Assembly: GCA_016125155.1 (NCBI GenBank)
Contig: WGMI01000012.1
Location: forward strand, 62,001 to 126,000
DNA length: 64,000 nucleotides
Direction of reading: 5' to 3'
Origin: a bacterium
GTDB lineage: Bacteria > Bacteroidota > Bacteroidia > Flavobacteriales > Schleiferiaceae
Position numbers and translations under genes: made by a program
Shown here: in pieces, positions 39,937 through 49,026 of the stretch
Position numbering within the stretch: the first letter of the stretch is position 1
How the letters are laid out: each line of letters opens with the position of its first letter
The notes under the pieces: model-generated
What the model was told of the DNA's origin: nothing
What the model saw: the letters and a program-made list of their open reading frames with translations, nothing else
The model's database searches: none

Positions 39937-41187
39937 TTAATACAAACGATAGCGCACCGAGGCTTCGAAGCCCAGTCCACCCCCGATGTTGGGTGCGATC
40001 AACCCCTGCAAATCGCGCCCCCGTACCATCCATTCCCAGTCGTTGCCGCGGTGCCCAAACCCCACGCCAACCCCCAGTCCCGTAAACCCTCCATAACTCA
40101 GCTCGGGAAGCAGCAACCAACGGTTCCACACCCATCGGGCATAAGCCGAGGCTTTGGGCAGGGCTCCAGGCAAATGTCGGTAGCGCACATCCAGACCATA
40201 CCGATCCAGTCCGTTGCGCGGATGGATTTGACGCTCGATCCCGGCGTACAGTTCGAAGGGGAGAAAACTGCCAAAGCTTCCTGCTTCCGAGGTAAAATAG
40301 GCGTCGGTCAGTCGGTCGTCGGTACCGGTCAACAGGCTGTCGCGCAAGTCGAAGATGTTGGGGAATTCTTCGCCCTCAAACCGAAAACTCGAGTCGGCTT
40401 CAACAGTGGTGCTCAGGGAGTTCCATTGCACATAACCCAAGTCGCGCACCCCAAAACGGGTCATCCAATCCAGGGTGGAACGGTGCTCGAACTGAGCGCG
40501 CACCGAGGCACCCATACCGCCCAAGAACCCCGGATCGCCCGAGCGCCGAAAAGTGTACTGGGCGTCTACATCGACAAATTCCCCGGAGGGAGCGGTATAC
40601 AAACTGCCCCGCTCCATGGAATACGACTCGTAGCCCGAACCCAAGACAAACCCCAGCCCCACCGAAGCCTGCCATCGATCTGTTCGAAAGAGCTGCTCGT
40701 AATAGGCTTCATACCAAGAATAGAGCGCGTACTCCAACGGCTCGAGTTCAGCGGTTTGCTCTTCGAACTGCGCATTCCCATCGAGGGCCAAACGGCCTGC
40801 GTCTTCTCCAAAACGCGCCCCAAAGGCCTGTTGATGGACCAGGCCAAACTCAAACCCCTGCTGGGCTCCTATCTTGCGTTTGGGATTCCACTGCCGAAAA
40901 GCCACGCGCGCCTCGAGCGCATTGCCGTAGTTGTTGATCGGATTGAAGGCCTCGGACACCGCAGTTTTGTCTTCATCAGTCACCGCTCCCGAGTACACAA
41001 AACCCCGTACCGCCGAAAAAGGGAGGGAGCGAGAACCTTGAATCTGCCCTCCTTCCACAATTAAAGTCTGAGATAAGGTCTTTCGACTGGCCTCGAGGCT
41101 GTCGACCGGCGCTGTTTCTTGAGCCCGGGCCGCAAAGCCAAACAGCAATAGGCCGAGGGAGGGCCAAAGCCCTTGAACCCCTTTCAA
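39937..41187 (-). CDS. DUF5723-like outer-membrane protein
   Basis: The 416-residue protein has a signal peptide (WPSLGLLLFGFAARA) and then a long series of strands with Tyr/Trp-rich ends, finishing with EASVRYRLY, an outer-membrane barrel ending. The layout matches DUF5723, a Bacteroidota barrel family related to PorP/SprF and FadL-like proteins. A Bacteroidota-wide role is not established. Its start overlaps the stop of the lipoprotein gene upstream as ATGA, so both are translated together. Confidence 0.7.
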   Translation of the reverse strand: MKGVQGLWPSLGLLLFGFAARAQETAPVDSLEASRKTLSQTLIVEGGQIQGSRSLPFSAVRGFVYSGAVTDEDKTAVSEAFNPINNYGNALEARVAFRQWNPKRKIGAQQGFEFGLVHQQAFGARFGEDAGRLALDGNAQFEEQTAELEPLEYALYSWYEAYYEQLFRTDRWQASVGLGFVLGSGYESYSMERGSLYTAPSGEFVDVDAQYTFRRSGDPGFLGGMGASVRAQFEHRSTLDWMTRFGVRDLGYVQWNSLSTTVEADSSFRFEGEEFPNIFDLRDSLLTGTDDRLTDAYFTSEAGSFGSFLPFELYAGIERQIHPRNGLDRYGLDVRYRHLPGALPKASAYARWVWNRWLLLPELSYGGFTGLGVGVGFGHRGNDWEWMVRGRDLQGLIAPNIGGGLGFEASVRYRLY

Positions 41188-43340
41188 TTGACCCGGTATT
41201 GGAATTCGCCCGTCAGCCGGATTTCGGTGGCGTAGTGGTCGAACAGCTTGAGCCGGTCGGGCCGGTTGGCGGTGGTATAGTCGCCGTTGAACACAAGCTT
41301 GCGCGCCGCCCGCAGCCGGTTCATGCGCTCACCATCTGCGGCGAATTCAAACACGGTGCGCACGGTTTCGGTAACGAGCAGGTCTTCGTCGAGTTCGGCT
41401 TGGGCCACAATCCCGGATACCACCAAGGTGTCGACCACTTCGTTGAGGCTGTCGAGGGCGAGGATTTCCATCTGGGCCTCGAACGGCAAACCGTTGTCGC
41501 AGATCAAGGAGAAAATACCGCTCTCGACCCGGGAATCAGGGTCTATGTCGCTAAAATTGAACGCGCTGGTGTCCGAGAGCAACAAATGCTCAAAACTGAG
41601 GTGTAGGGGTACTTCGAGGTTGAGCCATACCTCGATGGGCTGATCGCGGTACAGGAAACCATTGTAGTTCGGACTCAACCCCGGATTGGTTCGAATCTCC
41701 AGGTCGTACAGCAAGCGATTGGGCTGAATCTCAAAGAGCTCGTCCAAATTGCTGTTGGTTTCGTCGATGAGAAAGTGGCTTTCGCTGGCCAAACTCTGGT
41801 TGAGCGCGCTCTGGTCGGTGGCCGAGGGAAGTTGCAAGGGTTGGCCCAGATTGGTCCATTGCAAAGCTTGTGTCGTTTGGGTGCGCGTATTCCGGGCGCG
41901 GACATCGGTCAGGGCAAACTCCATCTGTGCCCCCATTGGATTGATGACCTCCAAATCGATGCGGGCGGCTTCGAGGTCAAACTGACCGCCGAGCAGGTCT
42001 TCGAACAAAAACAAATCGATGCTTTCGTTGTCGGTTACTGTCGTGTCGCTCCCCAGCCATCCATTCACCTTCGAAGGCATCATTCCCTCGATGCCCGTAA
42101 TTAGAAAGATGCTGTCTTCCAAGGATATAAAGACCATATTCCCCGTCGAATCGATGCGCGCCCTCAGGTGGGCATAAAACGTATTGAACACATTCGGCGC
42201 CCCGGTGATCCCATTCAGATTGACGGTATAGCCTTCGATGTTGCGCGTGGAAATCAGCGAATTGGTTCCATTCGGGGGTGCTGGGGGCAGGGTTTCGGCG
42301 AGCAGAAGGGTTTGCCCCCCCAGGGTGGCCGAGGGAATTTCGTAGTCGAGAAAAACGACTTCTTCTACGGTGGTTACGGCCTCCATATAAAGCACGCCCG
42401 TATCGATGACCATCGACACCAATTCAAAATCGGTGGGCAACATCGACTCTTCCGTGTAATCGAGGAGCTCTTGGGCGGGAAATACGGCGGTGGCCTCAAA
42501 CGGCTCAAGGTCGCGAATCACCACGTCGAAACGAATAAAGTCGGTGGTGTCGATCAAAATGCCCACCCCGTTGCTGCCGGGAGATGCAAAGGCGTTGACA
42601 TTGGCCGTCATCGAACCTTCGAGGACGGTGTAGTTGTTGAGCCGCACGCTGTCTTTGACCGTGGCATTGGCCGGAATAGAGGCGATCACATTGCCAATCA
42701 CCGTATTCCCAGCCTGGGTATTGACCAGTGAATAGTCAAAGTTGGTCAAATCTATCGGCAAGCGGTTGCGGATGCTGAGCACCAGCCATCCGTCGAGCAG
42801 GGTCAAGCTCGTAAACAAATTGTTGGCCTGAACGGGATATTGAATGGGCCCCGAACTCGTTATGGGTGGTATCGGTACAGTATTGCCGTGGTTGATGTTG
42901 ATGAAATTGCCCAGAGCACCCTGGGTCGAAGCAATTTGTCCGAGGGTAAGGACTTGGGTCAATTGGCGGGTGCCCAAATCGAGGGTTTGCAGTTTGGCGG
43001 TGTTTTGAAACGTGCTGCTGTAGGGATCGAGCAGGTCGTCCATTCCGTATTGGAACACCTTTTGACGGCGCACCAGGCTGAGCAACCCATCCGAATCGGC
43101 CGAAACCAGCGTATCGCCCACGATATCCCGCACTTCGAGGCTGGTCCAGGCGATGGGGGCCAGCACATCGACTTCCCAACTTTTGTTGGCCAAATCGGGC
43201 GAACAGCTCAGCATTATTCCGGCCAAAATCCCAGATGCGATTTGGGGAAGAGAAGTTTGTACAAACCGACTTTTCGTCACAGCAATACGGGGGTATAGAA
43301 TTCGAGAAAAAACACGTTCCGTACCTCGAAAAATCGCCAA
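41184..43340 (-). CDS. Large lipoprotein of unknown function
   Basis: The frame starts at a TTG at 43340, but a GTG about 60 nt inside would place the signal peptide (IASGILAGIMLSC) normally. It ends in a lipobox-like MLSC followed by SPDLANKSWEVDVLAPIAWTSL. The mature protein of about 670 residues is Asp/Thr/Leu-rich with many predicted beta strands and no cysteine-rich or enzymatic motif. The LEVRDIVGDT and NLPIDLTNFDYSL-like segments recur as loose repeats, suggesting stacked beta-sandwich domains. It is coupled to the DUF5723 barrel by a 4-bp overlap, so the two may form a surface complex. I do not recognise the family. Confidence 0.75.
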   Translation of the reverse strand: MAIFRGTERVFSRILYPRIAVTKSRFVQTSLPQIASGILAGIMLSCSPDLANKSWEVDVLAPIAWTSLEVRDIVGDTLVSADSDGLLSLVRRQKVFQYGMDDLLDPYSSTFQNTAKLQTLDLGTRQLTQVLTLGQIASTQGALGNFININHGNTVPIPPITSSGPIQYPVQANNLFTSLTLLDGWLVLSIRNRLPIDLTNFDYSLVNTQAGNTVIGNVIASIPANATVKDSVRLNNYTVLEGSMTANVNAFASPGSNGVGILIDTTDFIRFDVVIRDLEPFEATAVFPAQELLDYTEESMLPTDFELVSMVIDTGVLYMEAVTTVEEVVFLDYEIPSATLGGQTLLLAETLPPAPPNGTNSLISTRNIEGYTVNLNGITGAPNVFNTFYAHLRARIDSTGNMVFISLEDSIFLITGIEGMMPSKVNGWLGSDTTVTDNESIDLFLFEDLLGGQFDLEAARIDLEVINPMGAQMEFALTDVRARNTRTQTTQALQWTNLGQPLQLPSATDQSALNQSLASESHFLIDETNSNLDELFEIQPNRLLYDLEIRTNPGLSPNYNGFLYRDQPIEVWLNLEVPLHLSFEHLLLSDTSAFNFSDIDPDSRVESGIFSLICDNGLPFEAQMEILALDSLNEVVDTLVVSGIVAQAELDEDLLVTETVRTVFEFAADGERMNRLRAARKLVFNGDYTTANRPDRLKLFDHYATEIRLTGEFQYRVN

Positions 43341-43342
43341 CC

Positions 43343-43365
43343 CAAGGGGAGACGAGCTCCCCTTG
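43343..43365 (-). terminator. Hairpin between mscL and the lipoprotein gene
   Basis: CAAGGGGA (43343-43350) and TCCCCTTG (43358-43365) form a perfect 8-bp stem with a 7-nt loop. On the minus strand a T-run (ATTTTT) comes only about 9 nt after the stem, so it is an imperfect terminator for mscL. Confidence 0.45.
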
Positions 43366-43376
43366 AGGGCGGAAAA

Positions 43377-43778
43377 TCAACGGTTCTTCAGCAAATCGCG
43401 AATTTCGGTCAGCAACTCCTGATCGGGGGTCAAACCGGGGGTCTCGGGAGCGGCTTCGGGCTCTTTTTTGCGCAAGCGGTTCATCAACTGAATCATCATA
43501 AAAATCGCAAAGGCCACAATGAGAAAGTCGAAGGTGTTTTGGACGAATTTTCCGTAGCGGAGCATCACCGCAGCAGCTTCGCCTTCAGCGGGTTTCAAAA
43601 CAATGGCCAGGTCTTTAAAGTCAACGCCACCAATCAAAATCCCCAGGGGAGGCATAATGATGTCGTCGACAAAAGAGCTGACGATTTTTCCAAAGGCACC
43701 ACCGATAATGATACCCACGGCCAGGTCCACCACGTTTCCGCGCATGGCGAACTCCTTAAATTCCTGAATCCACTTCAT
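43377..43778 (-). CDS. mscL: Large-conductance mechanosensitive channel
   Basis: MscL opens under membrane tension and releases solutes on sudden osmotic downshift. The 133-residue protein starts with the amphipathic helix [22 protein letters not shown]1 follows with the pore-lining [25 protein letters not shown], then a periplasmic loop, TM2 ([18 protein letters not shown]) and a C-terminal charged helix. The length and motifs are standard. It stands alone, followed by a weak hairpin. Confidence 0.96.
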   Translation of the reverse strand: MKWIQEFKEFAMRGNVVDLAVGIIIGGAFGKIVSSFVDDIIMPPLGILIGGVDFKDLAIVLKPAEGEAAAVMLRYGKFVQNTFDFLIVAFAIFMMIQLMNRLRKKEPEAAPETPGLTPDQELLTEIRDLLKNR

Positions 43779-43853
43779 AACTTCGGTTTAGGTCGATTGT
43801 GTAGTTCTCAAACAGCGTACAATATAATTCGGTATTTCGGGAACCGAGTTTGT

Positions 43854-44768
43854 TCAATCTTGCGGTTTATCCACCGCTTCCTGTGTCCTTTTTAGCGCTG
43901 CTGCGCTGGTGTTCAGCTCAAAGCCGATAATCAAAACAAAGGCGTTTAAATAGATCCACAAGAGCAAAATCATCAGGGTGCCGATGGACCCATAGAGTTG
44001 GTTGTATTGGGCGAAGTTTCGGACATAATACCCAAAAACCTGAGACAAAATCACCACCAACAAGGTCGAGAGCAGGGCGCCCACCGAGAAAAAGCGCCAT
44101 TGTTTGTTGCGGAGCGGGCTGAAGTAAAACAACCCCCCGATCGATAATAAAATGCTGGATATTAAAACGATATCCCTACTGGCTTGAATGAACTGTCCCG
44201 TCCGGCGGCTCAAGTACCCGAGCTCGACAAAATACTCGGTCACCGAGCGCGTCAGCAGCAGTCCCGCGATGGTAATCAGAAAGACCGCTGTAAAGACAAA
44301 AGTGAGGAGCAGGGCACGGAAATACTGTTTCCAGAAACTGATGGTCTGAGGCCGATACACCGTTTGGCCAAAGTTGACGAGCAGGCTGTGGGTTCCGTTG
44401 GTGGCGAAAAACAAAGCGGCCACAAAACCGAACGAAAGCAACGAGAAGTCTTTGTTGAGTACGATGTCGTGCAGGGTGCTCTCTACGGCTTGAAAAGAAG
44501 TGGGGGGCAAAACGTCTTCGAGCAAGCTGAACAGCTCGCTTTGGAAGCCCTGAATCGGGATGTAGGGAATGAGGGTAAACAGAAACAGCACCCCGGGAAA
44601 AAGCGCGAGAAAAAAGCTGAAGGCAATCGATGAGGCGCGAATGGAAATCCGCCCTTCGGAAATCGCCCTCCAAAAAAAACGGAGCAGGGCATAGGCGCTC
44701 ATGCCCTCGACCATCACCAAGGGAATCCGGTCGAGCCAGCGAATGGTTTTGCGCAGCAGTCGGTTCAA
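43854..44768 (-). CDS. YihY/BrkB family inner-membrane protein
   Basis: The 304-residue protein has six hydrophobic segments and the YihY/BrkB signature: ISIRASSIAFSFFLALFPGVLFLFTLIPYIP at the second helix (shortened here to RASSIAFSFFLALFPG) and TLMILLLWIYLNAFVLIIGFE at the last (shortened to LLLWIYLNAFVLIIG). The family is often annotated as a virulence factor or ribonuclease BN, but RNase BN activity belongs to another protein and the true function is uncertain. It overlaps nadC by 4 bp (ATGA). Confidence 0.9.
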   Translation of the reverse strand: MNRLLRKTIRWLDRIPLVMVEGMSAYALLRFFWRAISEGRISIRASSIAFSFFLALFPGVLFLFTLIPYIPIQGFQSELFSLLEDVLPPTSFQAVESTLHDIVLNKDFSLLSFGFVAALFFATNGTHSLLVNFGQTVYRPQTISFWKQYFRALLLTFVFTAVFLITIAGLLLTRSVTEYFVELGYLSRRTGQFIQASRDIVLISSILLSIGGLFYFSPLRNKQWRFFSVGALLSTLLVVILSQVFGYYVRNFAQYNQLYGSIGTLMILLLWIYLNAFVLIIGFELNTSAAALKRTQEAVDKPQD

Positions 44769-45631
44769 AACGCTTTTAGGCTGAGATCAAGGCTGCGGAA
44801 GCGGTGGGTCAGTCCTCCGACCGAGACAAAATCGACCCCGGTGTCCGCATGGGCGGCAATGGTGTCCAAATCGATGCCCCCCGAGGCTTCGAGGGGGATT
44901 TGGCCCGCGGTGATTTGGACGGCTTCCCGCGCCCGATCGAGCGGAAAGTTGTCGATCAAAATACGGTCGATGCCGGGCTCGGCTAAGGCCTGTTCGAGCT
45001 CTTCGAGCGTGCGCACCTCGACGATAATCGGAAGGGTCCGTTGGTGTTGGGCCAAATACAAACGCGTGCGCTCCATGGCTTTTGGGATTCCCCCAGCCAA
45101 GTCGATATGGTTGTCTTTGAGCATTATGGCGTCGTAAAGCCCGATGCGGTGGTTGACGCCTCCACCGAGACCGACGGCCCATTTTTCGAGCAACCGAAGC
45201 CCTGGGGTCGTTTTGCGCGTATCGAGCAATTGGCAGCGGGTGTGCGCAATGCGGTCTACGTGCGCACGGGTATGGGTGGCAATGCCACTGAGTCGTTGTA
45301 CGTAGTTGAGCAGTGTGCGCTCGAGCGCGAGGAGGCTGTGCGAACGCCCTTCAAGGGTAAGGGCGATGTCGCCTTCGCGAATCGGGCTGCCATCGGGAAT
45401 CAACACTTGAAGCGAAAGTTCGGGGTCGTAGCGTTGCGCGATGAAGGCACAGAGTGCCATCCCCGCCACAATGCCTTGGTCTTTGACGATCATCCGTACC
45501 CGGGCGCTATGGTCGGGGGGTATGCAGGCCAACGAGCTATGGTCGCCGTCTCCGAGGTCTTCGCGCAAAGCGGCGTCGACCTGAGGGGCGATGTGGGGGG
45601 CAAACGATTCAAAAGAAAGCAAGGACGCCAT
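44765..45631 (-). CDS. nadC: Nicotinate-nucleotide pyrophosphorylase (carboxylating)
   Basis: NadC converts quinolinate and PRPP to nicotinate mononucleotide in de novo NAD synthesis. The 288-residue type II phosphoribosyltransferase shows the family blocks ERTLLNYVQRLSGIATHTR, DTRKTTPGLR, GGGVNHRIGLYDAIMLKDNH and VEVRTLEELEQAL, with SGGID near the C-terminus. nadA and nadB are not nearby. Its stop overlaps the BrkB-family start by 4 bp. A TAATTTCG box lies about 50 nt upstream, in the short divergent region with rlmH. Confidence 0.96.
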   Translation of the reverse strand: MASLLSFESFAPHIAPQVDAALREDLGDGDHSSLACIPPDHSARVRMIVKDQGIVAGMALCAFIAQRYDPELSLQVLIPDGSPIREGDIALTLEGRSHSLLALERTLLNYVQRLSGIATHTRAHVDRIAHTRCQLLDTRKTTPGLRLLEKWAVGLGGGVNHRIGLYDAIMLKDNHIDLAGGIPKAMERTRLYLAQHQRTLPIIVEVRTLEELEQALAEPGIDRILIDNFPLDRAREAVQITAGQIPLEASGGIDLDTIAAHADTGVDFVSVGGLTHRFRSLDLSLKAF

Positions 45632-45682
45632 GAGCTATGGGCTAAAGGGAAACCGCGTCGGGGTGAAAACTATCTTGTACGG

Positions 45683-45690
45683 CGAAATTA
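45683..45690 (-). promoter_or_regulatory. Putative -7 box TAATTTCG of nadC
   Basis: One mismatch to TAnnTTTG on the minus strand, 51 nt before the nadC ATG at 45631, within the 69-nt divergent region shared with rlmH. Confidence 0.28.
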
Positions 45691-45700
45691 GGTACCCGAA

Positions 45701-46171
45701 GTGGAGATTGTCTTTTTACTTACCGGCCCCACCGACCAGGGGCCCATCCTTGAATTGATGGAACGCTACGAGCAGCGGCTTAAACACTACCATGCCTACA
45801 GACGCATCGAACTCAGGTCGGTCAAAAAAGCCAGCGACGACCGGGCCCAGCTCAAGGGGGTCGAAGCCAAGGCCCAGTTGGCGGCCTTGCAGCCCAGCGA
45901 CTACCTCGTGTTGCTCGATGAAAAGGGCGCATTGTATACCAGTCGCACCTGGTCCGAACAACTCCAAAAATGGATGAACACAGGCCCCAAGCGCTTGGTC
46001 TTTTGCGTAGGGGGCGCTTTTGGGTTCGACGCCTCGGTGGAAGCGCGGGCCCAGTCTCTGCTATCGCTCTCGCCCATGACGCTTTCGCATCAATTGATTC
46101 GGCCTGTATTTCTCGAGCAACTCTACCGGGGCTTGAGCCTGCTCAAAGGCGAGCCCTACCACCACGACTAA
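45701..46171 (+). CDS. rlmH: 23S rRNA (pseudouridine1915-N3)-methyltransferase
   Basis: RlmH methylates pseudouridine 1915 in helix 69 of 23S rRNA. The 156-residue SPOUT protein begins with a GTG at 45701 (MEIVFLLTGPT). It shows the trefoil-knot sequence LLDEKGALYTSRTWSEQL, FCVGGAFGFD and the C-terminal LSPMTLSHQLIRPVFLEQLYR with a GEPYHHD end, which are diagnostic. It is followed 29 nt later by the ITPase gene. Confidence 0.96.
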   Translation: MEIVFLLTGPTDQGPILELMERYEQRLKHYHAYRRIELRSVKKASDDRAQLKGVEAKAQLAALQPSDYLVLLDEKGALYTSRTWSEQLQKWMNTGPKRLVFCVGGAFGFDASVEARAQSLLSLSPMTLSHQLIRPVFLEQLYRGLSLLKGEPYHHD

Positions 46172-46200
46172 TCAACCCCTTAAACTCCGTGTCCAATTCT

Positions 46201-46788
46201 ATGCCCGAGTCCATTCCCTTGGTCTTTGCTTCGATGAACCCCGGAAAGAGGGCGGAAATCGCGGCGCTTTTGCCCGGGCCCTTTCGCTTGGCAACGCCCG
46301 AAGAGTTCGCCTGGACGGGCGAATTGCCTGAAACAGGCCGGACACTCGAGGACAATGCGCTTCAAAAAGCGCGGTTTTTGTACGAACGGAGCGGTTTGGG
46401 CAGTTTTGCAGACGACAGCGGGCTCGAAGTCGATGCGCTGGGGGGCGCTCCCGGTGTCGACAGTGCGCATTATGCCGGACCCCAGCGCAATGCCTCAGAC
46501 AATATCCGATTGTTGCTCGGACAATTGAAGGGGAATTCCACCCGCACAGCGCGCTTCAAAACGGTGATTGCCTGGGTGGATGCTTCGGGTTCCGCCCGGA
46601 CGTTTGAAGGGGTGGTAGAGGGCCGTATTCTGGAAGTACCCCGGGGCCACCATGGGTTTGGATACGATCCGGTGTTTGTCCCCGCCGACTCCGAACGCAG
46701 TTTTGCCGAGATGAGCTCCGAAGAGAAAAACGCCATGAGCCACCGCGCGCGGGCTTTTAAGGCGTTTTGGGCCTTTTTACACCCCTAA
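46201..46788 (+). CDS. rdgB: Non-canonical purine NTP pyrophosphatase (RdgB/HAM1)
   Basis: The enzyme hydrolyses ITP, dITP and XTP to the monophosphates and keeps deaminated purines out of nucleic acids. From the ATG at 46201 it has 195 residues. The longer frame from 45970 only overlaps rlmH. Motifs are FASMNPGKRAEIAALL, FADDSGLEVDALGGAPGV, HYAG and GFGYDPVFVP with MSSEEKNAMSHRARAF. It is a standard family length. It converges with rsmD, with only 7 nt between the stops. Confidence 0.96.
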   Translation: MPESIPLVFASMNPGKRAEIAALLPGPFRLATPEEFAWTGELPETGRTLEDNALQKARFLYERSGLGSFADDSGLEVDALGGAPGVDSAHYAGPQRNASDNIRLLLGQLKGNSTRTARFKTVIAWVDASGSARTFEGVVEGRILEVPRGHHGFGYDPVFVPADSERSFAEMSSEEKNAMSHRARAFKAFWAFLHP

Positions 46789-46795
46789 ACGCGGA

Positions 46796-47344
46796 TTATT
46801 CGGCGTCGTCTTCGGTTTCGAAAATCGAAAAACAGACACTGCCGTATTTCCGGATTTCAACAAACCCAACCACCGACGAAAGATCCGTATCGACCGAGTG
46901 TTCGAGGATGAGCACACCGCCTGGAAACAGCCTATTGCGGTCCATGATGGTCAAGGCCAACGCCTCGTGTTGTTCATAGTCGAAAGGAGGATCTGCAAAG
47001 ATGAAATCGAAGCGCTCGGCGGTTTTTTGCGCAAAGTCGAGGGCATCGGTGCGCAGGGTACGCAACCCGACAAACCCAAGTTGGTCTGCCGTTTTTCGAA
47101 TAAAGTCCACACAGGCTTTTTCCCGGTCAACGCAGAGCAAATCCGAGCAACCCCTCGAAGCCAATTCGTAGCTGATGTTGCCCGTGCCTGCAAACAAATC
47201 CAGGGCCTTGATTTCTTCGAGGTCGAGGCGGTTGGTGACCAGGTGAAAGAGGGATTCTTTGGCCCGGTCCGTGGTCGGGCGGCTGGGGAGCGATGTGGGG
47301 GCCGCAATGCGCTTGCCTCTGAGCCGACCGCTGATGATGCGCAT
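46796..47344 (-). CDS. rsmD: 16S rRNA (guanine966-N2)-methyltransferase
   Basis: RsmD methylates G966 of 16S rRNA. The ATG at 47344 gives 182 residues beginning MRIISGRLRGKRI, the family start. An upstream frame reaches 47455 but only overlaps the DUF3822 gene. SAM-binding DLFAGTGNISYE is at 49-60 and the catalytic DPPF motif at 118-121 (FADPPFDYEQ). It starts 1 nt after the DUF3822 stop, a pairing commonly seen in Bacteroidota. Confidence 0.95.
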   Translation of the reverse strand: MRIISGRLRGKRIAAPTSLPSRPTTDRAKESLFHLVTNRLDLEEIKALDLFAGTGNISYELASRGCSDLLCVDREKACVDFIRKTADQLGFVGLRTLRTDALDFAQKTAERFDFIFADPPFDYEQHEALALTIMDRNRLFPGGVLILEHSVDTDLSSVVGFVEIRKYGSVCFSIFETEDDAE

Positions 47345-47345
47345 C

Positions 47346-48173
47346 TCAGACGGGGTTGGCGAGGTGAAACAAGCGGGCGTAGTGCTCTTTTTCCGTGGGG
47401 TCCTGAGCCCAGCGGCATTGGCGCACAAAGGCTTGGAACGCCTTGCGCCATTCATTTTCCCGACTCAACGGGCCCGACAACGTCAGTCCGTGCGTGCCTG
47501 GATTCCATTCGGAAGTCTGCCCGGCCTGGAGCGCGTAATACAGGGCTTCTTCAGGGGTGCGCGCCTCAAAGCGGTTGAGCAAGACAGGACGGCCTCCGGC
47601 GAACAGGACTACATCAACGCAGCCAGTTTGGACATAGACCCACAAATGATCCGAAAGTTCGGGGTCTTTTGGGACTTCCAGGGATGTCATCAGGGCCATG
47701 GGGTGGAGCCAGAGGGTCTCTCGGGCTTGAAGGTTGGAGGCGCGTTCTTCGATCGCGGAGCCGTTGGCCCAAACCAATTGCAGTTCTGTGGCATGGGGCC
47801 ATGGAAGGGTGTGAACCCGGTCGGTAGGGTTGAGTGGATGGCTCAGCCCAAACAGGGCTTGAAGGGCCTCTGGGGGGGCGATGTGGGCCGGAAACAGGGC
47901 TGGGGTCGCTTGGGCGTTCAACCACAGGGCCCGGACGCATCGCTCGCTCCAAAAAGGCTCGTTGTCCAATTGGGCCAGCCGATCCCTTTCGCTCCAAACG
48001 GGGGTTTCCGGTTCGGTCCAGCGAAAAGAAATGCGTTCGGCCTGTTTCCCTCGATAGAGGGCCCATCCCAACGATTGTACGCCCAGCCAAATCCTGAGCT
48101 CATCCCAGATCGGGGGCTTTTGAGCGGGGTTATGATAAGAGAAATGCAGGGGAATTTTACTTCCAGTTGCCAC
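47346..48173 (-). CDS. DUF3822 family protein
   Basis: The 275-residue protein belongs to DUF3822, an uncharacterised Bacteroidota family with an actin-like/ASKHA fold suggestion. It is soluble, with strands such as VQSLGWALYRGKQAERISFRW and the ALYYALQAGQTSEWNP helix. There is no signal peptide. Its constant neighbour is rsmD, here 1 nt downstream, and the 5' end overlaps the preceding gene by 17 bp. A role linked to rRNA methylation is only a guess from context. Confidence 0.8.
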   Translation of the reverse strand: MATGSKIPLHFSYHNPAQKPPIWDELRIWLGVQSLGWALYRGKQAERISFRWTEPETPVWSERDRLAQLDNEPFWSERCVRALWLNAQATPALFPAHIAPPEALQALFGLSHPLNPTDRVHTLPWPHATELQLVWANGSAIEERASNLQARETLWLHPMALMTSLEVPKDPELSDHLWVYVQTGCVDVVLFAGGRPVLLNRFEARTPEEALYYALQAGQTSEWNPGTHGLTLSGPLSRENEWRKAFQAFVRQCRWAQDPTEKEHYARLFHLANPV

Positions 48174-48771
48174 TCGTAGAGGGCTCGGTCAGCGATCCCA
48201 ACACCAATTTGTAGTCGGGTTTGATGAGATCCTTGTACCGGTCGGCCACGTCGGCAAAAATGTCGGTATTGGCCGCGCTCACTTCGAAAACAGGAAGTTT
48301 GAGGTCGTTGCGCTCAATGGTCGAAGCCGCCATGGTAAACTCATTTTGGCTCCCCTCGGGAAAGGGGATGTAGCGGAGCGATTCGGTTTTGAAGTCTTCC
48401 GTAAACAACGAAGTTTTAACGGGTTTGCTTCCCAACACCCGAACCACGACCGTGTCCTTGATCATTTCCTGCTGGAAAATCTTGTTGTAGTACTGAAAAC
48501 TCGAGTCTTTGCGCTCTACGATGCTGATTTTCCCCGTGTCCACGAAGGCAATCAGGGTATTGAAGTCTCCGGCAAAACTGCCGAGTTCTTGTTTGTACGC
48601 CAACTGGGCATCGCGAATTTGTTCGAGGCGCTGCTGCACCATTTGATAGCGAAATCCTTTGACGCGTTCGTACGCAATGGGGTGGTTGATGATGCGGAAC
48701 AACCAGTAAGCCAAAGCGATGGCAACAACGGCCAAGACAGCGGTGAGTGCGTTGCGCAGCGTAGCATTCAT
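48157..48771 (-). CDS. Membrane-anchored protein of unknown function
   Basis: The ATG at 48771 starts 204 residues with one N-terminal membrane anchor (LTAVLAVVAIALAYWLFRII), then a coiled-coil-like segment (YQMVQQRLEQIRDAQLAYKQ) and a soluble periplasmic domain. The anchor plus helix resembles the start of pilin-like or GspG-like proteins, but there is no prepilin cleavage motif. It is the first gene of the unit with DUF3822 and rsmD. I do not recognise the family. A TAGTTTCG box lies 30 nt upstream, which supports this start over the longer frame to 48798. Confidence 0.75.
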   Translation of the reverse strand: MNATLRNALTAVLAVVAIALAYWLFRIINHPIAYERVKGFRYQMVQQRLEQIRDAQLAYKQELGSFAGDFNTLIAFVDTGKISIVERKDSSFQYYNKIFQQEMIKDTVVVRVLGSKPVKTSLFTEDFKTESLRYIPFPEGSQNEFTMAASTIERNDLKLPVFEVSAANTDIFADVADRYKDLIKPDYKLVLGSLTEPSTSGNWK

Positions 48772-48801
48772 AGAAAACCGGACGTTTTTTTCAAACAAGG
48801 G

Positions 48802-48809
48802 CGAAACTA
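48802..48809 (-). promoter_or_regulatory. Putative -7 box TAGTTTCG
   Basis: One mismatch to TAnnTTTG on the minus strand, 30 nt before the ATG at 48771. It would drive the unit ending in rsmD. Confidence 0.3.
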
Positions 48810-49026
48810 CGACATTTTACACGGGCAGTGGAGGTAAACCGAACGAGAAAATGCGGGTGGTTGTTGACAATCTCTGGAGCCAAGGGAACGGGTAGTGCAT
48901 TTTATGCCTTGAACTTTGTTCGCCGCGCGCGAACTGGATTTTCCGGTTGAGGGGTTGCGGGTGGAGATAACACTTTGAGGGTTCAGCGTATTTTGGCTGC
49001 ATCGGTGATCTTCTTGACTTGAGTTT

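Noticed and set aside
43861-43880. TTTATCCACC as a DnaA box
   Set aside because: It is a single copy with a mismatch, inside the coding sequence of the BrkB-family gene. No cluster of boxes is present.
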